DNA from: CBDCYS01 sp965226245
GTDB taxonomy: Bacteria; Acidobacteriota; Terriglobia; Bryobacterales; UBA6623
NCBI GenBank assembly: GCA_965226245.1
Contig: CBDDCL010000015.1
Coordinates: forward strand, 5,146,001-5,210,000
Direction: 5' to 3'
Length of the DNA stretch: 64,000 nt
Every line of letters starts with the position of its first letter. Position 1 is the stretch's first letter. Position numbers and translations under genes: made by a program. Shown piece after piece: positions 46,182-55,929 of this stretch. The notes beneath the pieces were generated by a model. That model ran no database searches. It saw only the letters and a list, made by a program, of their open reading frames with translations, and was not told the origin of the DNA.

Positions 46182-46320
46182 CGTGCGGAGATTCTTTCCC
46201 TCGAGGGGTCTTTCTAGTCCAGCATCCGTAGCCATTCTAACGTGAAACGGCTCGCTGAAGCTCATTGTCAAGTTAGACGGGGCGGCGCACCGCGTATCAA
46301 TTCGTGTCGCTGCCAAGTGA

Positions 46321-47148
46321 TAGTGTCCTAAATGTGCCCAGTAGAAATGTCCTATTGACAAGGTCATCCTGGAGGGGTGAGCAACCAAGGACAACTACTG
46401 ATGACACAACGAGGGCGCGACCGGCTGGTGGCGCTGAGCAAAGCCGACAAGAAGCTGATCACCCAAAAGCAGGCCACCCAGCAGATCGGCCTCAGCGAAC
46501 GGCAGTGCAGGCGGCTGCTGGCCAAGCTCCGCAGCGAAGGCGAGCAGGCCGTAATCCATGCGGCGCGCGGCCGCTCCTCCAACCGCAGGATCAGCGCCAC
46601 GGTAGAAAAACAAGCCGTTGCGATCCTCTCCCAAGCCGCCTGCGCGGGCTTTGGGCCGCGGCCCTGGCGGCGGAGTATCTCCAGCAGCGCCACGGCATCC
46701 GAGTCGGCCGCGAAACGCTGCGGGGCTGGATGGCCGCCGCCGGGCTGTGGCAGCCCCGCCGGCGCAACTCGGCACGAGCGCACCTGTGGCGGCCGCGGCG
46801 GCGTTGCCGCGGCGAGCTGGTGCCATGGGACACCTGCGAGCACGACTGGCTGGCAGGACGCGGCCAGAAGCTGTACCTGATCGGGATGATCGACGATGCC
46901 AGCAGCGAGTTGTTGGCGCGCTTTGCGCGGCACGATTGCAGCGAGGAAAACGGCCGTTTGCTGAAGACGTATGGGGAGAAAAACGGCCGTCCGGCGGCCT
47001 TCTACACCGACCGCGCCAGCCTGTTTGTCAACACGCCCAAAAACAGCGCCGGCGAGGGGCCCAAAACCCTGCCACCCACCCAGATCGGGCGGGCGCTCGA
47101 GGAGCTGGGAATCGAATCGATCACGGCCTATTCACCGCAAGCCAAGGC
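46321..47148 (+). pseudogene. ISNCY-type transposase, frameshifted and 3'-truncated
   Basis: The frame from the ATG at 46401 (DKKLITQKQATQQIGLSERQ, a helix-turn-helix) shifts near 46655 (FGPRPWRR where FGPALAAEYL is expected) into a second frame with the integrase-like core (LIGMIDDASSELL, FYTDRASLF). Similarity ends at SPQAKA near 47148, where a serine-recombinase fragment abuts on the opposite strand. The probable left terminus begins TAGTGTCCTAAATGTGCCC at 46321. Right end absent. Confidence 0.8.
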
Positions 47149-47965
47149 TTATGCTTCATACTGCACCTCCTGCGAACCGTGCGAGACGTTCTCGGGGAAG
47201 CGGCGGCGTTTTGAGAGTTGGACTCCCTGTGCCTTGCGAGGCGGATCGGGTCCGGGATCTTCATACAGCCACAGGTCCTTGTCGTTGGCGGGATAGGCCT
47301 TGAGCAAGCCGTGGCTGCGCCAGATTCTGATGCGCAGCGGCGGCAACTGTAACCGGTCGGAGAGCTCTTCGATGGTCAGCAGGCCTTTCTCTCGCAGTCG
47401 ATCATATCGTGGTTTGAGCTGATAATCACGGCGGAGGCGGGCAATCACGCGGCTGTGGAAAGGCTTCCCCTCTGCAGAGGTAACGCCACGGTCGTTGAGG
47501 ATTCTCACGATTTCTCTGTCCGTGTGATCATCCATCAAACGGTCGCTTTCCGCAACCACGGAGGCAGGGGTTTTTCTCGCTTCCCAGGCATTGAGAGGAC
47601 GTGGCAGCGTTAGCGTTTTCCTCATCCCGCCTTTGAACCGGACGTGCGCGGTGATCGCGTCTCTCCGGACGAGCGTGACGTCTTCGAGCACGAGCCGCAC
47701 GATCCGTTTGCGCTCGCGATGCGGTGTATGCGGATCTTGCCAAAGCCGCGGAAGATCGCCGGCCAAGGCCGCGATTCTTGCTCGTTGCTCTTCCGTGGGC
47801 GCCACGCGATCATTCTGGCGCTGCTGTTCGTATTGCTCCTGAGCTTCGGTCAGTGCGCGCAGCTTCGCATTCCAGTCGGCCTCCAGGGAATCGGCGACGA
47901 GACGGTTGGCTGGGTCCACGTGCAGGTAGCGTCGCTGAGCCAGGCCGGCTTCATACCGGGTTAAG
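47149..47965 (-). pseudogene. Large serine recombinase, C-terminal fragment
   Basis: The frame (open from 48009) resembles the C-terminal coiled-coil and basic region of large serine recombinases from transposons (YEAGLAQRRYLHVDPANRLV, EWNAKLRALTEAQ-like, YLYEDPGPDPPRK-like ending). The N-terminal resolvase domain with the catalytic Ser is missing. The reading frame begins in sequence that is antisense to a DUF4276 remnant, so the true junction is near 47965. Its native stop overlaps the end of the ISNCY remnant. Confidence 0.78.
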
Positions 47966-47974
47966 AAGCTCCCT

Positions 47975-48449
47975 GTCAAAGCTCGCCATGCACTTGGAGG
48001 GTCCGGCAAAGGACGAGATTGTCGCTGCCATTGGACTACTCGATCTTTATGGACCTACTTTCTACCCTCCGCACCTTAGCTCGGCTGAAGAGCGTTGTCA
48101 CTGGGCTGTCCAACACCTGCAGAACCAAGTCGGCCATCGTAAATTCAGAATGTTTTTCGCAGTCCACGAGTTCGAAGCTTGGATTCTGAGTCAACCGTAA
48201 TTCTTGCCGCCAGAGGTTTCGAAAACCCTTCCTGCCAAAGCGAAGGACCCCGAGTCCGTCAACTTCCAGGAACCACCCGCGAAGCTCCTCGATCGGCTGT
48301 ACAGGGAAAAGCTGGGCCGCGGCTACAAGAAGAAGGTTTACGGCGCCGAACTCCTCAGAAGAGCCGATCCTGGGCTCGCATACGACAAGTGCCCTCACCT
48401 CAAGGAAATGTTGGATGAAATGCTGCGGCTCGCGGTGGACGCTCACTGA
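47975..48449 (+). pseudogene. DUF4276-family protein, 5'-truncated with internal stop
   Basis: In one continuous frame the sequence reads MFDLYG-like AIGLLDLYGPTFYP, FFAVHEFEAWILSQP, an in-frame TAA at 48198-48200, then LPPEVSKTLPAKAKDPESVN and YDKCPHLKEMLDEML. This is the DUF4276 family, often found beside ATPases in defence-like gene pairs. The first 60-80 residues and the partner ATPase are absent. Confidence 0.72.
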
Positions 48450-48456
48450 TTCCTAG

Positions 48457-48574
48457 GAGCCTGTCCGAGTATTCGTCATTTTCTTCTTTGAGAAAAAACA
48501 CAGATGGGCGATAATGGTTTATGAGAAAAACCTACCGCTCCTACGCCAGTCCTGGTCAGCGCATTGCCCGCTAA
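48457..48574 (+). mobile_element. Possible left-end remnant of an IS1182/IS4-like element
   Basis: GAGCCTGTCCGAGTATTCG at 48458 resembles IS termini, and an 18-codon frame at 48521-48574 (MRKTYRSYASPGQRIAR) resembles the first residues of IS1182-type transposases. It is too short for certainty. Confidence 0.35.
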
Positions 48575-48581
48575 ATCAAAG

Positions 48582-48607
48582 AAGGCTGGCTCTTTCGAGC
48601 CAGCCTT
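48582..48607 (-). terminator. Perfect 11-bp stem-loop, likely terminator
   Basis: AAGGCTGGCTC, a TTTC loop, and its exact complement. On the minus strand the stem is followed by CTTTGATTT, a moderately U-rich tail, so it may terminate transcripts of the minus-strand gene at 48981-49481. Confidence 0.6.
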
Positions 48608-48980
48608 GGACATCGCTGAAGTAGTTAGTCCCCCCTGCGTACTGCAGCGAATTGTCCCTGGTACGACATGATTGTGGCATCTATTCCGCGAAACACCAAT
48701 AGAACAAAGGGTTCAATTTGAGCGGGGTACGATTGTACCAGATGCTATCGGGCATTGACTGAGTTAGTCTTCGGTACTTTGGTGATATGCATAGAGGCCA
48801 AGACGGCCCGAGGCCCAACGGCAGGCATGATGCTTGCCGTCAAGAACGCGCACGGGGCGCAAACGACAGCCGCCGGGCCCGCGGTTTTCGAGGCCGGAAC
48901 AAGCTCCCGCGAGGCGGCCGTCAGCCAGCAAGTGAAGCAGCGGGGGAACCTCCGGGGCTACTCGGAGGTTATGGATCTCG

Positions 48981-49481
48981 CTAGTTCGTGGGGCCGACCT
49001 TTTCCGTCCGGCCAACGAGGGGCAGGATCGTGCCTTTGCCGCAAATCGCCACGCCGCTGCCTTTGAGTGCAACCAGAATGTTGTAGAGCAGGGCGTAAAC
49101 GACCTGCTCATTGATCGCTTGGCTTCCGGGCAGCCGAAAGGACGCGGGCAGCTCCTTTGAAAGCGAGATGCGCACGGCTTGCTCCAGCTTCCCTTGGGCA
49201 TCGCGACTATTCGCAAGTACGAGCGGAGTCTGGAGCACCGCCCCGGAAAGGCCGTCGACGTAAAACTGACAGCGGGAGAACCAGCCCACGTTTGCGGGGT
49301 CACTCGCATCGAAGAGGACGAGGGGATCTTTCGAAGACTGCGGTTTGGCGTCGACCGTGATGGCGCGACTGTCTTCGTTGATGCTGCACTCGAACCCGGC
49401 TTGGGTGGCCAAGTTGTGGATCATCTCGTGCTCAGGCTCGAGAGCGATCAAATCACGTTCCCCTGCCTGAATGTACTTCAT
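48981..49481 (-). CDS. Unknown cytoplasmic protein
   Basis: 166 residues, no signal peptide or membrane helix. It starts MKYIQAGERDLIALEPEHEM and ends with a hydrophobic stretch QVVYALLYNILVALKGSGVA. I do not recognise a family. The intact frame in a region where most neighbours are broken suggests it is maintained. The 48608-48980 stretch downstream contains no supported gene. Confidence 0.55.
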   Translation of the reverse strand: MKYIQAGERDLIALEPEHEMIHNLATQAGFECSINEDSRAITVDAKPQSSKDPLVLFDASDPANVGWFSRCQFYVDGLSGAVLQTPLVLANSRDAQGKLEQAVRISLSKELPASFRLPGSQAINEQVVYALLYNILVALKGSGVAICGKGTILPLVGRTEKVGPTN

Positions 49482-49550
49482 GTATCAATTCTACCACCCG
49501 TACGCTTTCGTACAGCGAAGCGGGTTCGTTGGTAGCGTTGGCTACGGGGT

Positions 49551-49670
49551 CAGCCTGCATTTCTCACCAGCTGACGGCCGAAACACGCGATAGGCCCGCC
49601 ATTACTTCGTTGCGCTTGCTCGCCGTGCTCACCGGAGGGTCCAAGTGCGCCTCTTTGATTGAGTGAGGGG
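49551..49670. repeat. Dispersed repeat A, copy 2 (internally shortened)
   Basis: Begins with a diverged terminus (CAGCCTGCATTTCTCACC) and continues with the core in the orientation of the 51648 copy (CGATAGGCCCGCCATTACTT, then GCTTGCTCGCCGTGCTCACC). The left arm segment GTGGCGAGGCGAAGTGCGTG present in the other copies is missing. It ends near GAGTGAGGGG, inside the 3' end of the permease remnant. Confidence 0.75.
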
Positions 49671-49671
49671 C

Positions 49672-50745
49672 GCCAAGCCCATGGACCTGCGGCCCACCCA
49701 AGGAGATGAAAACCTTTGGGTTTTCGACCGAGCGTTACTGAAGTCGTCCTTGGTCAACCAGATGTGGATTCTTCCGCGGTAGCCGAACCGGATTTCAGAA
49801 GAACGAAGGATGCAAACATTGAACCCCAGCGGAGACGCCGGCTTGGCTCCGGCCGCAACCTCGCCGATCTCGGCGGCGTGGTTGCGGGAAAACTCGAATA
49901 GAACGGTATTGTTTGGCAGACCCGAAATTCCCAGCATCTGAACCGCCTGGGCCAAAGCCGCCCCGAAAGACTCCGCGACAATCGAATCGACAAACACACC
50001 GGCATGGCTGGCTTCGGTGCGCTGGATCAGCTTCTCTGATATAACGCGTGAGTAGACTTCCGAGTCCACGGAAACACGGCCTTCGATGTATTGAATGAAC
50101 TGTCCGAAACCGTGCCGATGACAGATCGCGGAAAGGTCCCTTTCTCCCTGGCGCCGGTAGCGCAGGCCGCGGTAGATGCCGAACATGATCAGCAGGGCCA
50201 GCACGGCATAGCCCGGGGCCATCTGGAACATCATCATGAAACACATGAAGGCGCCCAGCAGCGATACGTACGAGCGGGACCGGAAGGAGAGCCGGTAGGA
50301 TAGATTGCCGGCGAAGTGCTCCAGGAAAGACACGGTGCACAGAGCTCCGTAGGTGACCATGAAGAACATGCTGATGATCTTCGCCACGAAGTTGACGTCT
50401 GCCAGCAGAACAAAGACAAGAGCAATTGCCGCGGAGGCCAGCGTGGCGTTGACGGGCTCGCCCTCTTTGCCGCGCCCGCGGGAGAGAACCGCGTTGAGCC
50501 TCGGAGAAGGAAGCACCTTGTCACGGGCCAATGCTTGCAGCGTACGAGGGGCAATCAGGATGGACCCGATGGCGGAAGAGATCGTGGCGGCCGCAGGCCG
50601 ATCGGAATGATCGGTCCCCACAAAGCGATGCGGCTCATGATGAACTGGTCGGCGGCGAGATCTTGCGGCGTAGCGCTGGCAGCCAGGGAATGGAAACGCC
50701 GGATGATCTGCGATGCCCTCGATGGCGTGGTCCACGGCATGGCCT
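49672..50745 (-). pseudogene. SLC12-like (APC superfamily) cation-chloride cotransporter, fragment
   Basis: A first piece (SRIALWGPIIPIGL, up to about 50600) and a second frame (AATISSAIGSILIAPRTLQA onward) join if one G is restored near 50600. The second part shows the last transmembrane helices and a cytoplasmic domain (SHAGVFVDSIVAESFGAALA, FSRNHAAEIGEV) like SLC12-type transporters. The first eight or so helices are missing at the 50745 side, and the C-terminus runs into repeat A copy 2. Confidence 0.75.
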
Positions 50746-50774
50746 GCCCGCTGGGACGGCGGTGACCGCGGCGC

Positions 50775-51004
50775 CGTTCTCACCGCAAGTGCGGCTCCAG
50801 GACGAGCTGGCTGGTACGGAGAACCGAATCGCGGTGGAACGGCGCAAGTACAACCAGATCGTGCAGCAGTACAACACCTACATTGAGCTATTTCCGAACA
50901 ATCTCGTGGCGTCTTTCAGCAGTTTCGAGCGGGAAGAGGCGTACTTTCGTACAACCGAAGAAGCTCGCCAGGCGCCGCCGGCGGTCAATTTCAGCTCGGA
51001 ATAA
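50775..51004 (+). pseudogene. LemA-family protein, C-terminal fragment
   Basis: RLQDELAGTENRIAVERRKY and NTYIELFPNNLVASFSSF are the conserved second half of the LemA helical bundle, and the end EAYFRTTEEARQAPPAVNF is the family C-terminus. The membrane anchor and first helices are missing; the sequence upstream belongs to the opposite-strand permease remnant, so a deletion joined the two genes. Confidence 0.8.
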
Positions 51005-51024
51005 GTGAAGTTGCGGAGTCAGGA

Positions 51025-51579
51025 TTACTTCCGCAGCGACTCCAGCATTTTCTCGAAGTCTGCTTCCGCCGCATGCGCGGTTTTTCGGGGGGCGGTCAAC
51101 TTGAAGAACACGGGCCCCTCGGTTCCCTGCGCGATTGCGGCCAACATACGGTAGCCGGGTTTCGGGATCGCCCGCGGAGACATCGGAGCGGGTTTGAACA
51201 GGTAGGTTCCACTGACGTCAACCGTTGTGACCTTGATCCCCGCGATGCTCTTGTCCTCGATCTGAGCTGTTTTGTCCGCCGGACCCCCGTCCGGTGTTTG
51301 AAACTGCCCCAGCCAGCGCCTGACATTCGCCTGCACGCTGCCGCCCTGCCCCGCGCCAAAAAAATAGACGGCGCACTCGCCCGGCTCCTTGTCGCCGCCG
51401 CTTGGCGGCACCACGTAGGTGGCGGCCCGCATCGGTTTGGCCCCTTGCGATTTCCATGCCGGGGGGGCGGTCCAGTTCAGTCCGCCGGCGGATTCCGCCT
51501 GGGCTGGCCCGACGGCCATTGCCGCCAGAAGGCAGGAACCTGCGATGAATCGCACGGCAAAACGCTTCGTCATTTGCAT
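51025..51579 (-). CDS. Secreted protein of unknown function
   Basis: 184 residues with a signal peptide (about 1-28, ending AQAES). The mature part is a single beta-rich domain: LNWTAPPAWKSQGAKPMRAA, ECAVYFFGAGQGGSVQANV, and a C-terminal helix EADFEKMLESLRK. The general pattern (WTAPxxW...R.ATY..P..GD) recurs in secreted proteins of Acidobacteria and Planctomycetes, but no function is known. Intact. Confidence 0.7.
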   Translation of the reverse strand: MQMTKRFAVRFIAGSCLLAAMAVGPAQAESAGGLNWTAPPAWKSQGAKPMRAATYVVPPSGGDKEPGECAVYFFGAGQGGSVQANVRRWLGQFQTPDGGPADKTAQIEDKSIAGIKVTTVDVSGTYLFKPAPMSPRAIPKPGYRMLAAIAQGTEGPVFFKLTAPRKTAHAAEADFEKMLESLRK

Positions 51580-51647
51580 GCCTCAACTATCAGCTAAGAG
51601 CTCTGGTAAGAGCTAAGTATAAAACACTCCGATGGACTCCCCGGCTT

Positions 51648-51833
51648 TTAGCCCGCTTTTCTCACCACGTGGCGAGGCGAAGTGCGTGAGAGGCCCGTCA
51701 GTACGAGGCGCGCGCCGCTTACGGTCGAAGCATGCGATAGGCCGCCATTACTTCGTTGGGCTTGCTTGAGGTGCTCGACGTAGGGTCAAGTACGCCTCCG
51801 CTCGTCAAATCAGGCGGTGAGAAAAGCGGGCTA
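51648..51833. repeat. Dispersed repeat A, copy 3 (186 bp, core in orientation 2)
   Basis: Outer ends TTAGCCCGCTTTTCTCACC and GTGAGAAAAGCGGGCTA match copy 1. The 87-bp core at 51722-51808 (CGGTCGAAGCATGCGATAGG to CTCGTCAA) is the reverse complement of the copy 1 core at 29934-30022, while the adjoining left segment is in the same orientation in both. Confidence 0.88.
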
Positions 51834-51939
51834 GGCGGGAAGTCTTAAGTAGAACCCCTGATGGTAGTTGGGTACAGCAGTACCATTGGCAAGCCGATTT
51901 CCGTAGCCCATCATACGGGGAAGGTCTTTCGCCCGTCTG

Positions 51940-52656
51940 ATGCCCGGCTCCGACGTATTCGTCGATCTATACGAAGTGCTCCAAATCAGCCCTAGCGCTG
52001 ATTTGGAAACCATTCAACGGGTCTATCGCCTGCTCGCGCTTCGCTACCATCCTGACAACAAAGAAACCGGCAACCCGAATGAGTTCGAGCTTGTTCTGAA
52101 GGCGTATCGTGTTCTCAGCAATCCGGAGACACGGGCCTCTTATGACTCGGCTTACTACCAACGGCAGAAGCTGCGATGGAAGATTTTCGACCAGGGTGGG
52201 GCGCTTACAGCCCGCGAGACGGAACAGAGGCAGCGCGAAGGGGTGCTGTCCTTGCTTTACGCCAAACGCCTGAAGGAGACCCACAAACCCGGAATGGACC
52301 TCAGGGAGATGGAGAATCTGCTTGCCTGCGCGCGCGAGCATCTTGAGTTCAGCCTGTGGTACCTCCGGGAAAAACGCCTGATTCAGGTAAGCGACAATGG
52401 GCAATATTCGATTACAGCTCTGGGCGTGGACACCTGCAATGAGAAAGAAGTTTCTCGTGTGAGGGAAGATCGTCTCATAACCGCGGCAAAAGAGCCCGCC
52501 AACGGCAATGCAGTGAATTCACGGGCGCCTGGGGGCCGAATCCAAAACGCCTCGCTCCCGACCGCGGCAGCCGCGGACGCCCAACCGCGCCGTTTCGAGT
52601 CTAAGATAGCTGCTCCCGCGGTCAAGCACCGCCAGCCCGAACCCGTGAATCGCTAG
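51940..52656 (+). CDS. J-domain protein with C-terminal helical region
   Basis: 238 residues. A J domain at about 8-70 has YEVLQISPSADLETIQRVYR and the HPD motif in LRYHPDNKETG. The middle (about 100-165) is a winged-helix-like segment (LREKRLIQVSDNGQYSITALG), and the tail is disordered. The HPD implies a DnaK partner; the middle domain may bind DNA or protein. Not part of a dnaK operon. Intact. Confidence 0.82.
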   Translation: MPGSDVFVDLYEVLQISPSADLETIQRVYRLLALRYHPDNKETGNPNEFELVLKAYRVLSNPETRASYDSAYYQRQKLRWKIFDQGGALTARETEQRQREGVLSLLYAKRLKETHKPGMDLREMENLLACAREHLEFSLWYLREKRLIQVSDNGQYSITALGVDTCNEKEVSRVREDRLITAAKEPANGNAVNSRAPGGRIQNASLPTAAAADAQPRRFESKIAAPAVKHRQPEPVNR

Positions 52657-52720
52657 CGCATGTTTGCGTTTAGGCCTGCTAACTGATTGAAAAGGCAGGG
52701 GCGGGTTTTGGTTTTGGTCA

Positions 52721-52915
52721 CTACATGATGGTTTCCTGGCCGGCGGGCGGCGGCGGGGGGTCGAGTTGTTGCCTCAGCCCCAGCAACCGCAGCACTTCGG
52801 CGGCTTGGCGGCTGCCGCGCGTGACACAGCGTTTGCGCCGCTGGCCCAACTCCAGCTCCACCACCCGCACCGTCTCCAAGGCCCGCCAGGCCGCCGCCGC
52901 CGACAGCTTGAGATG
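52721..52915 (-). pseudogene. Transposase C-terminal remnant
   Basis: The frame ending at 52721 has RALETVRVVELELGQRRKRC, VTRGSRQAAEVLRLLGLR and a Pro-rich end PPPPPAGQETIM. I recall this ending from IS1634/IS4-like transposases, but the family call is tentative. It is joined to the truncated methyltransferase at about 52915, so it probably marks the deletion endpoint. Confidence 0.5.
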
Positions 52916-53409
52916 CACCGACCTCTGACGCTGTAAACAATCCTGCCTCAATCTCGTAACCCAGTCCGCATAATTTCTCTCCGATAGATCGAAACCAGGC
53001 AAGGATACCTGGGACGTTTTCAAGGAAGACCATGGCGGGCTGCACTTCACCGAGGATTCGGAAGAAATCGGGCCAGACGTAGCGCTCGTCGCCGTCGCCT
53101 TGACTTTTGCCGGCAACACTGAAGGGCTGGCACGGCAACCCCGCAATGACACAATCCACGACTCCACACCACGGGTGGCCGTCAAAGACGGCAAGATCCG
53201 TCCACACCGGCGCTTCATCCAATCGCGTTTCTTCCATGCGGCTCACCAGTACCTCGCAGCAGTAGGCTTCCCTCTCCACGTAGCAGACGACGGCGAGACG
53301 CTGGAATCGCGAGCCGCAATCCGAGCTCAAGACCTCCCGCGCCAGAACACAGGGAAAGGACGTTGAGGGCAGGGAAATCCACACGTAGTTCACTCCGAAG
53401 CTTCTCCAT
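52915..53409 (-). pseudogene. DNA (cytosine-5) methyltransferase, frameshifted and truncated
   Basis: The start region (LNVLSLCSGAGGLELGLRLA, motif I) lies in one frame. After about 53300 similarity shifts to another frame with VCYVEREAYCCEVLVSRMEE, the catalytic loop CVIAGLPCQPFSVAGK (motif IV Cys), and FLENVPGIL (motif VI). Similarity ends at FTASEVGAS near 52915 before motifs VIII-X and the target-recognition domain. It cannot methylate DNA. No restriction endonuclease is found nearby. Confidence 0.85.
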
Positions 53410-53500
53410 GAAGAAGCAGACCGACACAAAAACCGCCACGCGCGGACAGAAGCTCCGAATGTGCTGTTGAGCTAACTTGTTGATTCGAGGATACTAAGGA

Positions 53501-53577
<77 letters not shown>

Positions 53578-53747
53578 CTTCTATCGTAGCGAAGAACCCG
53601 GATATCGTCAATGAGCGTGGCGGAAATGGGCGGATCCGGCCGGATTTGGGTGCGCTCCACGCCGACGACGATAGTGAGAAGGTTCGTTCGTGGTTTTGCC
53701 GATGGTCCGCTGTGACGTTGGGAGACAAGAATTCTCGCTGGAGTAGG

Positions 53748-54772
53748 CCATTTTGGAACTGAGCCTGAGCAAGGGACACCTTAGAAGCGGTGGACCCGGC
53801 CCGTGCGGCCGTGGCTTAAGCTGCGCCCGCGACTTGGTGAACTCCGAGACCAGCATTTTGTTCCACAGCTTCTCCACCCGGCGGTTGAGAAACTCCCAGC
53901 CGTTGTCGCGATGAAAGCCGCGGATACGGAAAGGGAATTGATGCAGAATGGCCTCTAAAACCGGCGCCAAATGGGCCTCGGAGATGGTTTTCGCAACAGC
54001 CCACGATCTGCCCTTGCGTGACCGTGCCGGCGGCATTGATGTGGTAGATCCCCTGGCGGGAGTCGGTGTCGCCCTGGGGCACGGTGTCGACCCGCAAGTA
54101 GCCGGGCTGGCCGCGCTCCTCGGGCTTGCGCCGCTCACCAATGCTCACCCCGGAGGCGCCGGTCTTGGTGTGATGGACGTGGTGCTCACGATAGGCCCGC
54201 GCGCGCCGCAGGTTGTCGATCTGGGAGGCCCCGAGATCGAAGCCAATCGTTAGTAGCCGGCCTTGCCGTAGACCTCTGTTCGCGCTCGAGGATGCGACGC
54301 ACGGCCGGGGCCGGGAGGCCTTCGTGGGCGGCATCGGTCTCGGCCAGCAGAACGATATATCGTCGGCTGTATAGCGGCGCGGGAAGCGATGGCGCCGTGA
54401 GGCCCGCGGCTGGACCACACCGCGCTCGCGCCAGCGGGCGATCAAGCGGGTGATTTGGGCCACGCTGAGTCCGCTGATCTTGACGAGATAGCGGCGCACG
54501 ATTCCTTTGTCTTTCTTGGCTAAAACCAGGTACTTTTGAGAGTGCAAGACGCCTTCGACCAGGCCATAAATCTGCTTGCGGCCGGTGTCGGCGAAGCTGA
54601 GATTGTTGCTGACGCTGAGAAACTCTCGCATCTCGGCCAGGGTGAGACGTTCGGCATGCTGCATGGTGACTTGCATTCGCCCGCCTTGTGCCCTGTCCCG
54701 GCCGGCTCGCTTTCAGGATCATCTTGTGTTGGAAACGCTCCCCCCTTTCAGGCTCATCTTGTATTGGACAAC
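53748..54772 (-). mobile_element. Degenerate integrase-type insertion sequence
   Basis: The 1.02-kb region is bounded by imperfect inverted ends (GGCCATTTTGGAACTGAGCCTG on the left; CAGGCTCATCTTGTATTGGACA on the right). Near the right end TTTCAGG-TCATCTTGT-TTGGA occurs twice (about 54712 and 54748), probably transposase binding sites. The transposase (start MQHAERLTLAEMREFL on the minus strand at about 54664) has a helix-turn-helix (LSVAQITRLIARWRERG) and an integrase core scattered over at least three frames (YLRVDTVPQGD, HINAAGTV, FHRDNGWEFLN). Confidence 0.78.
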
Positions 54773-54830
54773 TCTGCTCCCGTCTTCCTTCCGTTTCGTG
54801 GTATACGATAGGTCGCAGCGGAGGTTTCTC

Positions 54831-55907
54831 ATGCGAAAGATAGCTCTGGCGGCCATAGCGGCCGTTTTCCTCATTTCTCCCTTACACCCGAAGACAATTC
54901 GAACGATTGCCGGTACCGGAGTGGCGGGCTTTTCGGGCGATGGAGGACCCGGCGAGAAGGGTCAAATCGCCAACCCCTACGGCCTGGTCATCGGACCCGG
55001 CGGGGCGCTCTACTTTTGCGAGATTGACAACCATCGCATCCGCCGCTTGGACCTGAAGACCAACAAACTGTCGACCGTCGCCGGTACGGGCGACAAAGGC
55101 TACTCCGGTGACGGCGGCCCGGCGCTTGAGGCCGATCTCAACGAGCCTTACGAAGTTCGCTTTGACAAGCAAGGAAACATGTATTTTGTCGAGATGCAGA
55201 ATCATCTTGTGCGCCGGGTCGATGCCAAGACGGGGCTTATTTCCACGGTAGCGGGTACGGGGCAGCCTGGCTTTTCAGGTGACGGAGGGCCGGCAACGAA
55301 GGCGCGGTTCCACGGGCCCCACAGCATCGAATTGGATGGGCAAGGATCTCTCTACATAGCCGACATTTCGAATCATCGGATTCGGCGCGTGGATCTTGCC
55401 AAGGGCACGGTCGAAACCTTCGCTGGAACGGGCAAGCAAGATCCGACGCCGGACGGCGCCAAACTGGCGGGGACTCCGCTCAATGGTCCCAGGACGCTGG
55501 CCTTCGACCGCCGCGGGGATATGTTCGTGGCGCTGCGGGAAGGGAATGTCGTCTACCGCATTGACATGAAAAAGAAGACGCTTCACCACATCGCCGGAAC
55601 GGGTGAGAAGGGTTATACGGGGGAAGGCGGTCCGGCGAAAAAGGCAACGCTTTCGGGACCGAAGGGCATTTCGATCGGTCCGGATGGTGGAGTCTACATT
55701 GCCGATACGGAAAGCCACACGATCCGAAGGATTGACCTAAAGAGCGGCATCATTACAACGGTTGCCGGAGACGGTAGCCGGCGCGATGGTCCGGGCGGCG
55801 ACCCCTTGAAGTGCGGTTTGGCGCGCCCCCACGGTGTTTTCGTGGACAGTCAGGGCGTGGTGTATATCGGCGACAGTGAGAACCACCAAATTCGCGCCGT
55901 GAAGTGA
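54831..55907 (+). CDS. Secreted NHL-repeat beta-propeller protein
   Basis: About 358 residues from the ATG at 54831, which has GGAGG 6 bp upstream and gives a short signal peptide (RKIALAAIAAVFLISPL). Six NHL-type blades follow, each with the pattern TVAGTG..G.SGDGGPA and N/DNHRIRR.D. Such propellers outside the cytoplasm usually bind carbohydrate or protein; no catalytic residues are apparent. The insertion element ends only about 60 bp upstream, so the native promoter may have been displaced. Confidence 0.85.
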   Translation: MRKIALAAIAAVFLISPLHPKTIRTIAGTGVAGFSGDGGPGEKGQIANPYGLVIGPGGALYFCEIDNHRIRRLDLKTNKLSTVAGTGDKGYSGDGGPALEADLNEPYEVRFDKQGNMYFVEMQNHLVRRVDAKTGLISTVAGTGQPGFSGDGGPATKARFHGPHSIELDGQGSLYIADISNHRIRRVDLAKGTVETFAGTGKQDPTPDGAKLAGTPLNGPRTLAFDRRGDMFVALREGNVVYRIDMKKKTLHHIAGTGEKGYTGEGGPAKKATLSGPKGISIGPDGGVYIADTESHTIRRIDLKSGIITTVAGDGSRRDGPGGDPLKCGLARPHGVFVDSQGVVYIGDSENHQIRAVK

Positions 55908-55929
55908 CCCATCGCCAACGATCGGGTCG

